Of a DNA stretch of 64,000 bases, positions 52,307 through 62,605 are shown piece by piece (within the stretch, counting starts at the first letter, position 1; every line of letters begins with the position of its first letter). The stretch is taken from contig CM055826.1 in NCBI GenBank assembly GCA_029582265.1, positions 37,022,127 to 37,086,126 of the forward strand, in the 5' to 3' direction. A model generated the notes under the pieces. The model was given only the letters and a program-made list of their open reading frames with translations. It was not told the origin of the DNA and ran no database searches. Source of the stretch: Zoroaster sp. YZ-2022. Its lineage: Eukaryota; Echinodermata; Asteroidea; Forcipulatida; Zoroasteridae. The position numbers and the translations under genes are program-made.

Positions 52307-52333
52307 AGGTGTTCGGGTGGTGCCCGAACACCT
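52307..52333. repeat. hairpin AGGTGTTCGGG...CCCGAACACCT
   Basis: 11-bp perfect stem with loop TGGTG; cousin of the hairpin at 39,986. Confidence 0.85.
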
Positions 52334-52606
52334 AATGAACCATGAGCTGGTAAACATGTTGCTCACGGTTCATTTCTTTTTCTTGTATTTATATTCACCT
52401 TTTTTCAGGACTAGTAAAAAATGAGAAGGACTAGTAAAATTTTGACATAACTAGTGCTGTGGGCTAAAATTCAAATTAATTTCGACCCCTGATAATAAAA
52501 AGGGGGTAATACGTGTGTACTTAACTTTACATGTAGCTAATACAATAATTTAAGTGTACATGTATATCGTACTACTGAAATAGTCAATTGTGGAGATGTG
52601 TCTAAT
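52334..52606. other. no gene seen
   Basis: No recognised repeat end. Confidence 0.4.
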
Positions 52607-52925
52607 ATAACCCTCCTACAATCAGTGCAATTTTTGAAACAACCCATTCAGGCCACTCCAAGCCATTAGCTGTTGCCAGTGGCCTCCTATGGTTACCCTT
52701 CTGTGCACTGTCACACCACTGAGATTGCAGGGTAAGGTGGTCTCCCATCGATACATTGCAGGCTATACTAATATGTTCAAACATTTAGTGGCCTTGGGTG
52801 GCACACAGTTGATTTTGTAAGATTACTTGGAAAGGACAGCAGGCTTGTACATGTATAAAGGTTGGTGAAGAACATATTGAAAATTTAGTGGATCGGAGTG
52901 GCCTCCATGTGAAGTAGGGTTTTAA
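52607..52925 (-). mobile_element. TTAA-2 MITE
   Basis: ATAA then CCCTCCTACAATCAG; right GAAGTAGGG then TTTTAA at 52,920-52,925. GGCCACTCC and AGTGGCC words. Confidence 0.85.
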
Positions 52926-53321
52926 TGTCATTCAAAAATGTTTTTTTTTAATCTGATTTTTATTTTCAAAAGAGTGTCTGATGTGTTGGACATGACCATC
53001 CCACAATGGGAAAAATCCAAACAGGTTATATCTGTGCCAGTAACAGCTGAGCTCGGCCCTCATGGGTCAATTCAGTATTCACCGCCCACCAACAATCCAT
53101 AGTCAGCAGTACTGTGGGCAGTTAAATGTCTATTGTATCAATGCTACATATGTATAAGTTAAAAACCATTGTCGTAAACTTCTATAAAGAGACGGATCTA
53201 GTGCCACCTGTGGTCTGTCAATAATTTACATAACAATTATTGGAAGGTAACCATATTGTTGACAATATTTTGGAAAATTCAAGTGAAGGAAAGGCATTGG
53301 AAGTTATTAGGCAGTTGTCAT
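52926..53321. other. no gene seen
   Basis: No recognised repeat. Confidence 0.4.
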
Positions 53322-53400
53322 TTAACCCTTCTGTGACTGCAAGGGTCAAAATCAGTCAAAATGTCGATATATCATGTACTTGCAAAGGTATCTAGTTTTT
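53322..53400 (-). repeat. TTAA-6 end fragment
   Basis: TTAA 53,322-53,325, CCCTTCTGTGACTGCAAGG, GTCAAAATCAGTCAAAATG. Confidence 0.75.
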
Positions 53401-53781
53401 AGAACAATCGTCGTTTCATTTTTTATAAACTTTCATTTTTATATTTTATAAACCAGAAAATAGCAGGCTTCAGTTGTAACTACATGTACGTAGATTGTTT
53501 GATTACACACATGTATAAACTACTACACAATGACGTAGATGTACAGGGAAATGGAAACGGTGATCACCAAGCCAGATCAAGATGCAATGCCATGGAGTGC
53601 CATGGCCGAGCGGTTTAGTGCATTGGATTTGTGTTCTGATGGCCAAGTCGTCAGAATGTGGGTTCGAATCCCGACCGCTACCATGGTGCTTGTGTCCTCG
53701 AGCAAGACACTTTACCATAATTGCTTCTCTCCACCCAGGAGTAAATGGGTACCTGTGAGGGCAGAGTTGGTTGTTGTGTTT

Positions 53782-54040
53782 AATAATAATAATAATAATA
53801 TGTGGACTTATATAGCGCACGTATCCACCAACTAAGTGGTGCTCAAGGCGCATTCTTTTTTACGTGCATTACACAACACACGGGACCTACGGCTTTACGT
53901 CCCATCCGAAGGACGAAGCAATTATGGTGAAGTACCTTGCTCAAGGACACAAGTGTCACGACCGGGGCTCGAACTCACACCCTGCTGCTGGCAACACCAG
54001 AACTTGAGTTCGGTGCGCTAGACCGCTCGGCCACGACACA
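53782..54040 (-). mobile_element. nested tRNA-Leu(CAA)-like SINE
   Basis: AATAATAATAATA tail, TATATAGCGCACGTATCC, the alternative body (CCCATCCGAAGGACGAAGC), B box GGGGCTCGAACTC, A box CCGCTCGGCCACGAC. TGTTT at both flanks. Confidence 0.9.
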
Positions 54041-54048
54041 TGTTTGAT

Positions 54049-54079
54049 CATGGAGGAAGGAAGATTCCTTCCTCCATGG
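54049..54079. repeat. 31-bp hairpin insertion with TTTGAT duplication
   Basis: CATGGAGGAAGGAA-GA-TTCCTTCCTCCATG-G between TTTGAT at 54,043-54,048 and 54,080-54,085. Absent from other copies of the SINE. Confidence 0.85.
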
Positions 54080-54245
54080 TTTGATTAGCCCTATATGCGC
54101 TGTAATGGCAGCAATTGAGCTGTATACTCCCCAGGGAGCTGAGATGGTTTCAGGAATGATTTATGAGCCTGATGAGCAGGGATACAGTGCTATGATACCT
54201 CATGTAAGAGCACTTAAAAAATGCCTCCATTATTATTATTATTAT

Positions 54246-54568
54246 TAATGCGTGCTAAATGTATGTGCGGGTTGTGGCCTCTGGTTCTTTTTAGGACTAG
54301 TTGCTGCTCATTTGGGGATTTCACATGGTGTCGCCGCAAACAGTCTTTACTTAAGTTGGGGGTTGGGACATGAACTACATAATAGGTTTATTGTTTGTCT
54401 TGTTTCAGCGTTTTGAACTGAATGCTGGTCATTCATTTGAATGTGTTTAGATTTTAATTCATATCTCTATATATTTATTTATTTACTGTTCATGTTTCAT
54501 TGGAACACTGAACCTTTTGGTTATAGGAATTGAACAATTCCTCCTCAGTCTTGCCATCTCCACATTTA
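54246..54568. other. no gene; decayed Z fragment at about 54,280-54,345
   Basis: GGTTCTTTTTAGGACTAG and TTTCACATGGTGTCGCCGC are diverged Z text. The rest is unassigned. Confidence 0.5.
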
Positions 54569-55084
54569 TTAACCCTCCTACACAGAGGCCACTCCAAGCC
54601 ACTAAATGTCCAATGTGTTGTACACACATTGTTTGTGCAAGCCACACTGCCCCTTTGAAGTAATCTCCAATGTACATACATGCATACAAAGACACATGTA
54701 TACCACAGTTGACCTTCTTTTCAGCAGGTTATACTGTAAATAGGCACTTCAGTTTGGTGTTACGTAACAGGTGAACGAAATCCTTCACACAAAGAGTTTG
54801 CGTGAGTGTCACTCGGAAAAACTAACTGTACAAAATAAAATAGACCAGATCAAAACGATGCTTGTTCCGATTTAGTAATCCTTTGGATATGTTATTGCTG
54901 AATAGTTTCCCTCTATTGTCCCCAAACGGCATTAAAAAATATGGTATACTTTTTGAGATATCGCGTGAGAAACATTGCCACGTCATTTCTGAAATCGTTG
55001 GATTCGCTGGTCGCATCTGCATGGCCCATTGACCCACACACAAATTTTCACCCTCGGAGAGACGCACCACTTTTCGGAGCACTT

Positions 55085-55160
55085 CGTACATACTTGGATT
55101 TATGTTAATAGGCTGAGAGGGTAAACCGGGCGTTGTGATTGGTCAAATCGTTCACGTGAC
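55085..55160. promoter_or_regulatory. possible promoter-like patch
   Basis: GTGATTGGTCAAATCG (inverted CCAAT) and TTCACGTGACCGG (E-box) within a CpG-rich stretch. Suggestive only. Confidence 0.25.
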
Positions 55161-55437
55161 CGGCTTTTCGGAATGCTCAGAAGAGAAGCTCGGCGTGGGT
55201 GTTTGTTGCTTCGAAATCGGCACGGCGCATCCAGAGCTATGGATTGATGAATATTTTGCGAGTTTTCTTCGCTATGAAGGATAATCCTGTTCGTCTGTTT
55301 CCAAGTTATGTATAATTCACCATATATCAAGGAATTTTAGGTTTTTTTCATGGAGTTATTCGTCCAGAAATAACGACCGGAATTGCAAAAGAAAATTCCG
55401 AGTAAAATTACGCACGTGTGAGTTATGGTTGTTCGGG

Positions 55438-55570
55438 TTTCGGTCGAGTTGGTAATCGGTCGAGTTGGTCATTGGTCGAGTTGGTGACGGCCGTCGGTCG
55501 AGTAGGTGTTTTGGTCGAGGTGGTATTTTGGTCGAGATGGCGTCGGTCGAGTCGGCAAACGGTCGAGTTA
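55438..55570 (+). repeat. degenerate GGTCGAGTTGG tandem repeat
   Basis: About eight spaced copies of GGTCGAG(T/A)TGG or GGTCGAGT(A/C)GG over 130 bp. Confidence 0.85.
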
Positions 55571-55879
55571 ACCGCACCCCCATTGTAATCGGAAACTGGT
55601 CAACTCGTCCGCGCGCCAACTCATACTCGAACCAACTCGATTTGTGTACAATACGAGTTGATCATTCCATAAATCCGCTCAAAAAACATAGTAGCGTGAT
55701 TGGGCCATGACATTATGCACCCAATTTTCGTAATTTGGGCATAATATCCCCTATTATTATAATATTATAATGTTAGTTAAACTTAAAGACAAAAGGGTCT
55801 TGATCAGTAATTGATTTTTTTTAATTTTTTTTTTTTTTTTTAACATTCTTGCAATTTTGCCTAAATAAATAAAACTTGG

Positions 55880-56440
55880 GTCTAATTAATATGCAAATTA
55901 GATAATATCTGATGACGTATACAACTTAAATTGCTGTGATTTTGGATGATAAAACATACTTTGTATTTGTGCTAAATTTCATGTTGATAGAACTGGTACA
56001 TTTTGAACGAGATCCAAAAACATGCTTTACAAAAGAGTATATTTTGATTTTGAGACCAATTAATATGCAAATTAGGCAGAATATAAGTTAAATCATGACT
56101 GGAATTGTGCTCATTGGAGACTATGCTACGTCCATTCTATTTATGCAAAACTTCAGGTCCATCTAATTCATACTTTTTTAAAGGAAAAATTGTAATACAT
56201 CATGTATAGAAATGTAGAAATTCTGCCGTTTTGGGGTAATTAATATGCAAATTATGCAGTTAGTAACTTAATGGACTACTAATATTATGTTCATTGTTGC
56301 AGTTGACCTACTTTATATCAGCCCCAAAATTCAGATTCATCTTACTGTTACTGTTTGAATTACAGGCAAAACCGTAGCATATATGTATAGAAATGTGTAA
56401 ATTTTGCCATTTTTTTGGTAATTAATATGCAAATTAGGTA
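55880..56440 (+). repeat. ~175-bp tandem repeat with ATGCAAAT octamers
   Basis: AATTAATATGCAAATTA lies at about 55,886, 56,069, 56,240 and 56,401. Between them diverged text (CATACTTTGTATTTGTGC, CATCTAATTCATACTT) follows the same plan. ATGCAAAT is the POU octamer. Confidence 0.8.
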
Positions 56441-57115
56441 GTACTCTACGTTTTAGAAAGTTGAAAATTGCCCATCATGAAGATATCTATGTTTCTGTTA
56501 CTTGCTGAAAGTTTGAAAGGTATGCAATAAATATTTCTTGAGTTATAAGCTAAACTCTGTATAACATTGTGCTATTTGTGGTGCCATGGCAATATAAAGA
56601 AAATAAAAGAATTGACCTTTGACCTCTGTTCCCCAAAACTACTCAATACAGCGATACAAAAATTACGATATCTTCGCAACGCAAGCTGCGATTGCAAAAA
56701 TTTTAATAGTTTTGGGTTTCTGTGATTGTGCTCTTTCTCACTGATAACATTTCCAATGCCCTTTTCAAAGAGATAATTTTCACCTGAAGTGCCTACTGTA
56801 AACAAACTCCCAATAATAAATCACAATCAGCCACTGAGACCAATAAACCATACCAAGCCTCCATCATCCATTGGGATTTTCAGCAGTTATTTTGTAAACA
56901 CAGACTCTCTATAGTAACCTACCACCAGCCACTGAGTCTGAAACAAAGTAATATGCCCTGCAATATGTCAATCACAAACCACTAAAACCAACAGACATAT
57001 GAGGCATTATGTTACTATGCAGTATAGCTATGAGGAGCCACTGCCTACCATAGCAATGGCTTGGAGTGGCCTGAATGGGTTGTTTCAAAAATTTCACTGA
57101 TTGTAGGAGGGTTAA

Positions 57116-57870
57116 TTTTAATGATTTATGGTTTTTGATGTACATGTATTTCTGTGTGTTTTTATAATTGCTGTAGAAAGAAATAAAATAAAATAATAAT
57201 AATAAAAATTAGTCTACAGTCTAGGTTCAGAAGACCAGCCTTTTCCTTGCACAATGCATGACAAATGACACTCGGTGTCAATCTCGGTGTCAATCTCGGT
57301 CAGTTACTTGTATAACTACATACATGGAAAGAATGTTGAATACTACCGCCACTTTTTCTTGTTCATTATAACCAATAATGTAATCTTACCTACCCAGTAA
57401 GGTGGAGAACATATGGATGATGATGGACATATACTTCAAATTATTCCAGGATATTTATTTCATGAAAAATCAGGCATTTTTGGTATACGATGACTTCCTC
57501 AGTCATGTCAGTCTGATCTTGTCAACTCCTCCATTCGTGGCCAACACGGTCAGTACATGCGCAGTGGCAACTATAATACTGTAGGCAGTTTCATGAAAAT
57601 TTGAAGTTGCTTTAATTCTTTTAAATGTCATATCAATGGATAGAGCAAAAAATTAGAAAGAAAATGAGGGGTCAATGGTCATGATAGGTTAACCCTATGC
57701 AAAGTTAAGAATTTTTGTTGATTTAAATATTTGGTCATTTTGGAGGCCAGTTTCATTTGAAAAGTTGTGACCGAATTTGCCTGCAACGTATCCTTGTAGT
57801 ACTAACAAAGCGTCTATATAGCATGTCCCCCTTTTATAAAAAAAAAAAAAAAAAAAAAAATCACATTGAA
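57116..57870. other. no gene seen
   Basis: CTCGGTGTCAAT is repeated at 57,272-57,300. A poly-A run of about 21 lies at 57,838-57,860. No recognised element. Confidence 0.4.
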
Positions 57871-58149
57871 TACCAAAATCCACCCGTGCGTGACACCCCG
57901 ATTCAGCGTACGTGACACCCCGATTCAGCGTGTCAACTCGCCGATAGCGGTGATTTTTTTATTATTTGCCGTCGGGTCATTTTCCGCAAGTTGCACTGTT
58001 TTTCCGCCAACGTTACAGTTGGCATCGACTGACCAATTAAGATAACCACGATGTGTAGTATCCTTTTATCGACACTAGAACATCGATAGACTACCCTTTG
58101 AATTAGTATTTTACCATAAAAGTTGGACAAGAAAATCGTAAAAACTTAC

Positions 58150-58175
58150 CGAAATTCAGTTGCCTGTATTTCCAT
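58150..58175 (-). other. possible first coding exon end, minus strand
   Basis: ATGGAAATACAGGCAACTG then AATTTCG followed by GTAAGTTTT. A start codon and strong donor, but no following exon recognised. It lies in a CpG-bearing region next to the plus-strand candidate at 58,236. Confidence 0.2.
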
Positions 58176-58235
58176 AACGAAAGGTTTCCTGTCGCTGATT
58201 TTTTTTTATCGACTGCATAATTTGGTGCTCATAAA

Positions 58236-58415
58236 AATGGCGTCCAGGAAAACATTGAAGCCTCATCAGCGTAACCAGGCGCTAGCGATATTGCGCCTAT
58301 GCATTTTCACACGTACTATCGGGCGCGTCAACGAACTTTCGGCAGGTCACAACTTCGACAGAAAAAAGGGCATCAAAAATAGTGCCACCATTGGCGGTTT
58401 GCGTGGATCTGCCTA
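58236..58415 (+). CDS. small unidentified ORF or first exon
   Basis: AAAATGGCGTCC gives a start codon in a YY1-like ATGGCG context. 59 codons (MASRKTLKPHQRNQALAIL...), basic and Arg/Lys-rich, ending in TAA at 58,413-58,415. A GGCAG/GTCACA junction near 58,344 could be a donor instead. The surroundings are CpG-rich, with GACACCCCGATTCAGCG duplicated at 57,891-57,930. I do not recognise the peptide. It could be a real upstream neighbour of LACTB2 or chance. Confidence 0.25.
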
Positions 58416-58929
58416 ATAATAGGATCCTTCTATTTTCTGAGGATTTTTTTTAGAAGGGAAATAAAGTCCAAAAACCATCATAAAAGTGGATTTTAAAGAA
58501 AGTTTTCACTTTCTGTACCCCCAAAAATTGATAGAATCATTTTTAAACTGGTTAGTGGTTGCAAAAAAATTCCAAAAAACCCTTAAAAAGTGGCAGTCAG
58601 ATACAACATTCTTTCCGTGAATGATTTTCACGAATAAACACATTTCAACTTTCAAAGTCATTCCCTGCAAATTGATGATATCAAAATTACTCATTTAAGC
58701 GTTTTAACATTAACATTTAGTCATTGACAAAAGATTTGTCAAGTTACCAGGTTAGTTTACTTTTGGAAACAATATAGAATACAACTGCCACTTTTCTGTC
58801 CAAATATGACAGAATATGACAGATTTTCCTTTAAAAGATGATAGATGACAGACTTAAGGAATGGAAAGTGTAGTCAAGTGAGGAATGGAAATGATATTTT
58901 GGGAGATTTTGAGCAATGAATGAATGCAC
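58416..58929. other. no gene seen
   Basis: AT-rich, nothing recognised. Confidence 0.4.
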
Positions 58930-59045
58930 ATCCAGTAGGCTTGGGCGGTTCCGGCGGGTACCCGTTTCTACCCGATTCCAAATTGAGAATCGGAACTGCG
59001 GTTCCATTCTTTTAAAGAACCGGTTCCGGTAAGAGCACGCATACA
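58930..59045. repeat. MITE-like fragment, GGTTCCGG words
   Basis: CTTGGGCGGTTCCGGCGGG, GAATCGGAACTGCGGTTCC, AGAACCGGTTCCGG. Palindromic words of the hAT-like kind; ends unclear. Confidence 0.5.
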
Positions 59046-59678
59046 TGAACCAATGAGTGACCTTCTCTAGCCTCTGATAGAGGGTGACCTTCCGTTTGCG
59101 ACGTCATATGCATAAGGTCTATAGGCAGAGCGAGTGGTGGGCGGGGGAGACAACACAAAATGATCATCAGTGATAATATGATAATTTTGTAACTTTTTGA
59201 ATTTTGTTAGGCACAATTTTAAATGCAAAAATAACATAAATTATACATGCAATCAAATATATTCCATTTTCTTCGAAATAACAGAAAATCAGGTAAATAT
59301 ATAAATATCAAATGGGTAACTGTTAATTCTTATTTCACTAATAAAATGGTAGAAATATTACCTTATTTCTTCCAGCGAAACTCCACTTTTAACTGTCATT
59401 AGTGTCAAGTGTCATAATAATGAAGTACATTTGCATGAAGTCCAGACTTCGTTGTGCTATAATCGAAGGAGAGCTAGCAGTGCGCAGGGTATCCGTCTGT
59501 CTCATATCTTTCATTTCGTGTACCGATTGGTGGCGCTCTTATCTGTTCTTGTGATTTGTTAGAAAAACGCATGCGTTTAGAACAGCCGTATAGTATTAAA
59601 TGATCATGTAGTAGCTAAACATTAACAGCAGCCGATAGCAGACGACAGTTTTATTATATTCAGTCTAATTGATTAAAC
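59046..59678 (+). promoter_or_regulatory. LACTB2 upstream region and 5'UTR
   Basis: No TATA box at a clear distance. Candidate sites: GCGACGTCATATGC (CRE/ATF-like, near 59,098), CGATTGGTGGCGC (inverted CCAAT, near 59,524) and the palindrome AAACGCATGCGTTT (59,565-59,578, NRF-1-like core). An in-frame TGA at 59,670-59,672 precedes the start codon. Confidence 0.45.
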
Positions 59679-59800
59679 ATGGCGACTGTCATTCCCAAAG
59701 TAGAGCAACTTTCGTCTAGAATTATTCGTGTTCTGGGTTGCAATCCAGGACCGATGACTCTTCAGGGGACAAACACATATATTGTTGGAACTGGTAAAAG
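59679..59800 (+). CDS. LACTB2: LACTB2 exon 1: metallo-beta-lactamase-fold endoribonuclease
   Basis: LACTB2 is a mitochondrial single-strand-specific endoribonuclease of the metallo-beta-lactamase superfamily, about 290 residues in animals. Exon 1 gives 40 codons plus two bases. It begins [20 protein letters not shown] and continues [20 protein letters not shown], which is the conserved N-terminus of the family ([17 protein letters not shown]). The start is fixed by an in-frame TGA three codons upstream and by an ATGGCG context. The exon ends AAAAG/GTGAAT, a GT donor in phase 2. No mitochondrial leader longer than the family norm is seen. The next exon begins 2,635 bp downstream. Only the N-terminal third of the gene is in the window. 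Confidence 0.93.
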
Positions 59801-60012
59801 GTGAATTAGGGCATAACGTTAAACATAAACCATCATTTATGGATCCAGGGGGAAGGGAGAAATGTCCCCCACCCCCCACCATTTTTATCACGTAAATTTA
59901 CCATAAGTGCATAACGTTACATTTTTGTATGTTCCCCCTGTGGCTATGGGTAGAATGTCGTATCCGACCGCCGCTTTTTCTCATTCAATATAACCTGGCC
60001 TTGACCTTCCCC

Positions 60013-60075
60013 CATGGAGTGCCATGGTCGAGCGGTTTAGACTTTAGTGGAGGATTTGGGAAGGTTAGGGTTAAT
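60013..60075 (+). repeat. SINE head fragment fused to a TTAA-3 end
   Basis: GAGTGCCATGGTCGAGCGG is the first part of a SINE promoter (A box only). It runs directly into GGAGGATTTGGGAAGGTTAGG then GTTAA, the end of a TTAA-3 element. Both are broken. Confidence 0.65.
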
Positions 60076-61329
60076 CCTGTGGAAGTACCCCATTGGCATT
60101 GGCTCTTTTGTACTCGGTGATATTCTCCCTTGAATTTGAAAAGGAGAGACTTGATTTTGCTGTGTCCTTTTGTATGGTCAAACAATGGCTGATAAGGTTT
60201 AACAATGGAAGAATTCTTTAACTCACTGACTATGGAATTTATTTTCTTGAAATTTAGAAACAATAGGTGTTGATTGAAGAAAAAAACATTGCATTTTATG
60301 TATCCTCAATTTACCCTAAATGACACACCTAAGGTTATATAATCAACTGGACGGTAACTTACAAATGAAATTAGCAGTTTGGTGTTTCAGTTTGTTTCAG
60401 TGAAGGATTCTCTTGTAAAATGCTGAATTTCAATGCATGATCATACGCGTGGACGTCTTGAGCGCCGTTTTTTGAGACGCACATAATTGTGGTCATCAGA
60501 AAATTGATGTTGGTATAATGACTCACCCCAAACTGTTAAAGTTGATGGGGGCACAAAAAATGTACCCAAAAAGAAAAACAGTTGAAATCATGTTTCATCT
60601 TATTCCAGATGGTTGTAAAATTGTTTTTAAACATGAAAATAAAAATATTGTTTTCGATTTTTAAAATAAAATGGTATAATTTGGAGAAGCTCTCAAAACT
60701 TTTAATCAATATTCTTGAAAGACCAATAAAATGGAAGGTGGTTAAATTTCTTGCAAAAAGTACTTTAAAACTTTGAAATGTGTAAAATTGCTGTTAACAT
60801 TTTGTCAAATAAAAGATTTCTTTTCATAACCATGACATTAATGTTTCAGTTTCTCAATAATTTTCCACTACCATCGAAATAAACACCAACGAATTAAGTA
60901 GTCTTCGTTCGCTTCTTCTATAAGGAATGTGCCCAATTTGAGGATCAGTATTTCTTTAAAAAATCATTGCAAATGCAAAGCATTCATATATTTTGGTTTC
61001 CACAGGCAACAGCTTGTTGACGGCATAGAACAATAAAATCACAGATGTTCGTGAAAAAAAATTGAGGTCATGTAAATCTCTTACTATTTGTATCTAGTAA
61101 AATCAGTGGTTAAACAACTTTTTCCACTTTCACAAGCACTAACTTTCCAGTAAATCATACAATTTCACTATAATTTTTATTTCTGTAACAAGCACGACTT
61201 AGATAAGTTTATGCAACCAGTAATACGCCATAGTTTTGTAAGTTTTCCGAGAAATGCTAAGCCAAAGGTAGGTGCGTCATTTCACGAGTGCGGTGAATTA
61301 CGTACATGGACGATATGTTTAATTCTAAG

Positions 61330-61722
61330 CTTGGGCGATAACACGATAATATCGAATGTCGTGATATCTTTTTTATTCGATTACGATATCGAGAACCTTT
61401 TTAAGTTATCGAGATATCGGAAAATCGTGATTTAAAAAAATATATCGCAATAAAAAAATCGCCATTGTGAGTCAAGTCAGAAATTCCATGGAAACAAAAT
61501 TAGAAAAGTCCAGCTTTTGGATGTGAGAAACAAAAACGAACTGCTTCAGAAGTACATACACGCTCTGCAAGCAAATTTGTGATTTATTGTAGAGGGGTAC
61601 ATACCTGTGGTTATCGGCTCTAAAGCAATCATTCATGAATTTTTTTAAATCGCGATATTATCGAAAATCGTGATATATGTTTGCAGATATATCGTGGATG
61701 AAAAAAATCGATATCGCCCAAG
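61330..61722 (-). mobile_element. hAT-B MITE (inverted partner of 63,342)
   Basis: CTTGGGCGATAACACG to CGATATCGCCCAAG. Dense CGATAT words at both ends, with a central region GAAATTCCATGG... GGTTATCGGCTCTAAAGC. No duplication fixed. Confidence 0.88.
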
Positions 61723-61792
61723 CTTTATATCTAATTCAACTTGTGTAGAAGGTATCAAAATAAAGTTTATGAAACATTGAATGTTAGTATTT

Positions 61793-61907
61793 GGGTCCTC
61801 CATTTCTTTTCAGAACTAATTACTACTCAACTGAGAATTTCACATGGTGTCACCGCAAACAGTCTTTACTTATCCTTTTCACCATGCAAAGCTACAACAA
61901 ATCTTAC
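61793..61907 (+). repeat. unit Z, 5'-truncated
   Basis: TTCTTTTCAGAACTAATTAC, CACATGGTGTCACCGC and CCATGCAAAGCTACAAC; lacks the hairpin end. Confidence 0.75.
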
Positions 61908-61908
61908 T

Positions 61909-62227
61909 TAACCCTAACTCCCTAGGCCCATTTGCTTACACATAACCTGAATCCTCCAAAATCCTTCAGTAGTAAAGCAAGCACATGACATGTATGCACA
62001 CACGATGTGTTTCTTATCTGTGATACATGTACATGGCCAGGTACCCTCCCTGCATGCATGGAGCAATAAACAGTGTCCACTGACCCAACCACTAACCTTG
62101 CAATCACTACAACAAACATGGATGTACATGTACCATGGCAAGGCAAGTATGCCTAATAACCTCAATCCTCCAAAATCCTTCACTTCAGCAAAGAGTATTT
62201 TGGAGGATTTGGGAAGGTTAGGGTTAA
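61909..62227 (-). mobile_element. TTAA-3 MITE in LACTB2 intron 1
   Basis: TTAA 61,909-61,912 and 62,224-62,227; CCCTAACTCCCTAGGCCC to GGGAAGGTTAGGG. Intact ends. Confidence 0.9.
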
Positions 62228-62435
62228 TATTTGGGTCGTTAATCTAAGGACGTCCATTAAAACATGACCTTTGACCCTAACCCCCTACAGGCATTTCACA
62301 GGCACCTTTTAAATCTAGAGTTTCAACAACCCACTGCCTGTTCTATTTCTAATGTTGAACAATAAAGGTGTGGGACAACATAAATCATCTCTCAGAGTTG
62401 ACAGATTCATAATCAGTTTGTGTTTCTCTTCTCAG

Positions 62436-62599
62436 ACGTATTCTGATCGACACTGGAGAGGCCGACAAACCAGAATACCTGAGCAATCTCCGGACGACGT
62501 TGTCCACTCATAAGACAAGTATTCAGGAGATACTCCTAACCCATTGGCATCATGATCACGTTGGAGGGATTCCAGGAGTTTACAAAGAACTTCAACTTG
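62436..62599 (+). CDS. LACTB2: LACTB2 exon 2 (metal-binding motif)
   Basis: Follows TTTCTCTTCTCAG. It completes the split Arg codon and encodes residues 42-95: RILIDTGEADKPEYL, SNLRTTLSTHKTSIQEILL, THWHHDHVGGIPGVYKELQL. THWHHDH is the HxHxDH motif; His77, His79, Asp81 and His82 here would bind the two metal ions at the active site. DTG at 46-48 is the conserved strand before it. The donor is CAACTTG/GTCAGT (phase 1). The frame remains open through the adjoining minisatellite only because of its sequence; family alignment says the exon stops at the donor. Remaining metal ligands and the C-terminal winged-helix-like part lie beyond the window. Confidence 0.93.
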
Positions 62600-62605
62600 G
62601 TCAGT

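Larger units (their letters stand above)
53593..54245 (+). mobile_element. SINE interrupted by another SINE
   Basis: A box ATGGCCGAGCGG, B box GGTTCGAATCC, body to GTTGTTGTGTTT (53,781). It resumes at 54,080 with TTTGATTAGCCC and runs to the ATT tail. Confidence 0.9.
54569..57115 (+). mobile_element. long TTAA-2 element, 2.5 kb
   Basis: TTAA 54,569-54,572 and 57,112-57,115; left tip CCCTCCTACACAGAGGCC, right GGCTTGGAGTGGCCTGAATG, GATTGTAGGAGGG. The ends are TTAA-2; the 2 kb between are not in the short copies. It includes a CpG-rich part (55,000-55,700) and an AT-rich tandem repeat. No transposase frame; the 89-codon minus frame (54,822-55,091) is unrecognised. Confidence 0.75.
59801..62435 (+). 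other. LACTB2 intron 1 (2,635 bp)
   Basis: GTGAAT donor to TTTCTCTTCTCAG acceptor. Contents in order: a SINE-head/TTAA-3-end chimera (60,013-60,075), AT-rich sequence without recognised features (60,076-61,329), an inverted hAT-B MITE, a truncated Z unit, a TTAA-3 MITE and about 200 bp of spacer. Confidence 0.85.

Noticed and set aside
369..54245. tRNA genes
   Set aside because: A and B boxes are good, but the heads lack proper acceptor stems and all continue into SINE bodies with ATT tails.
55465..55710. Overlapping frames on both strands
   Set aside because: They follow the degenerate GGTCGAG repeat and have no other support.
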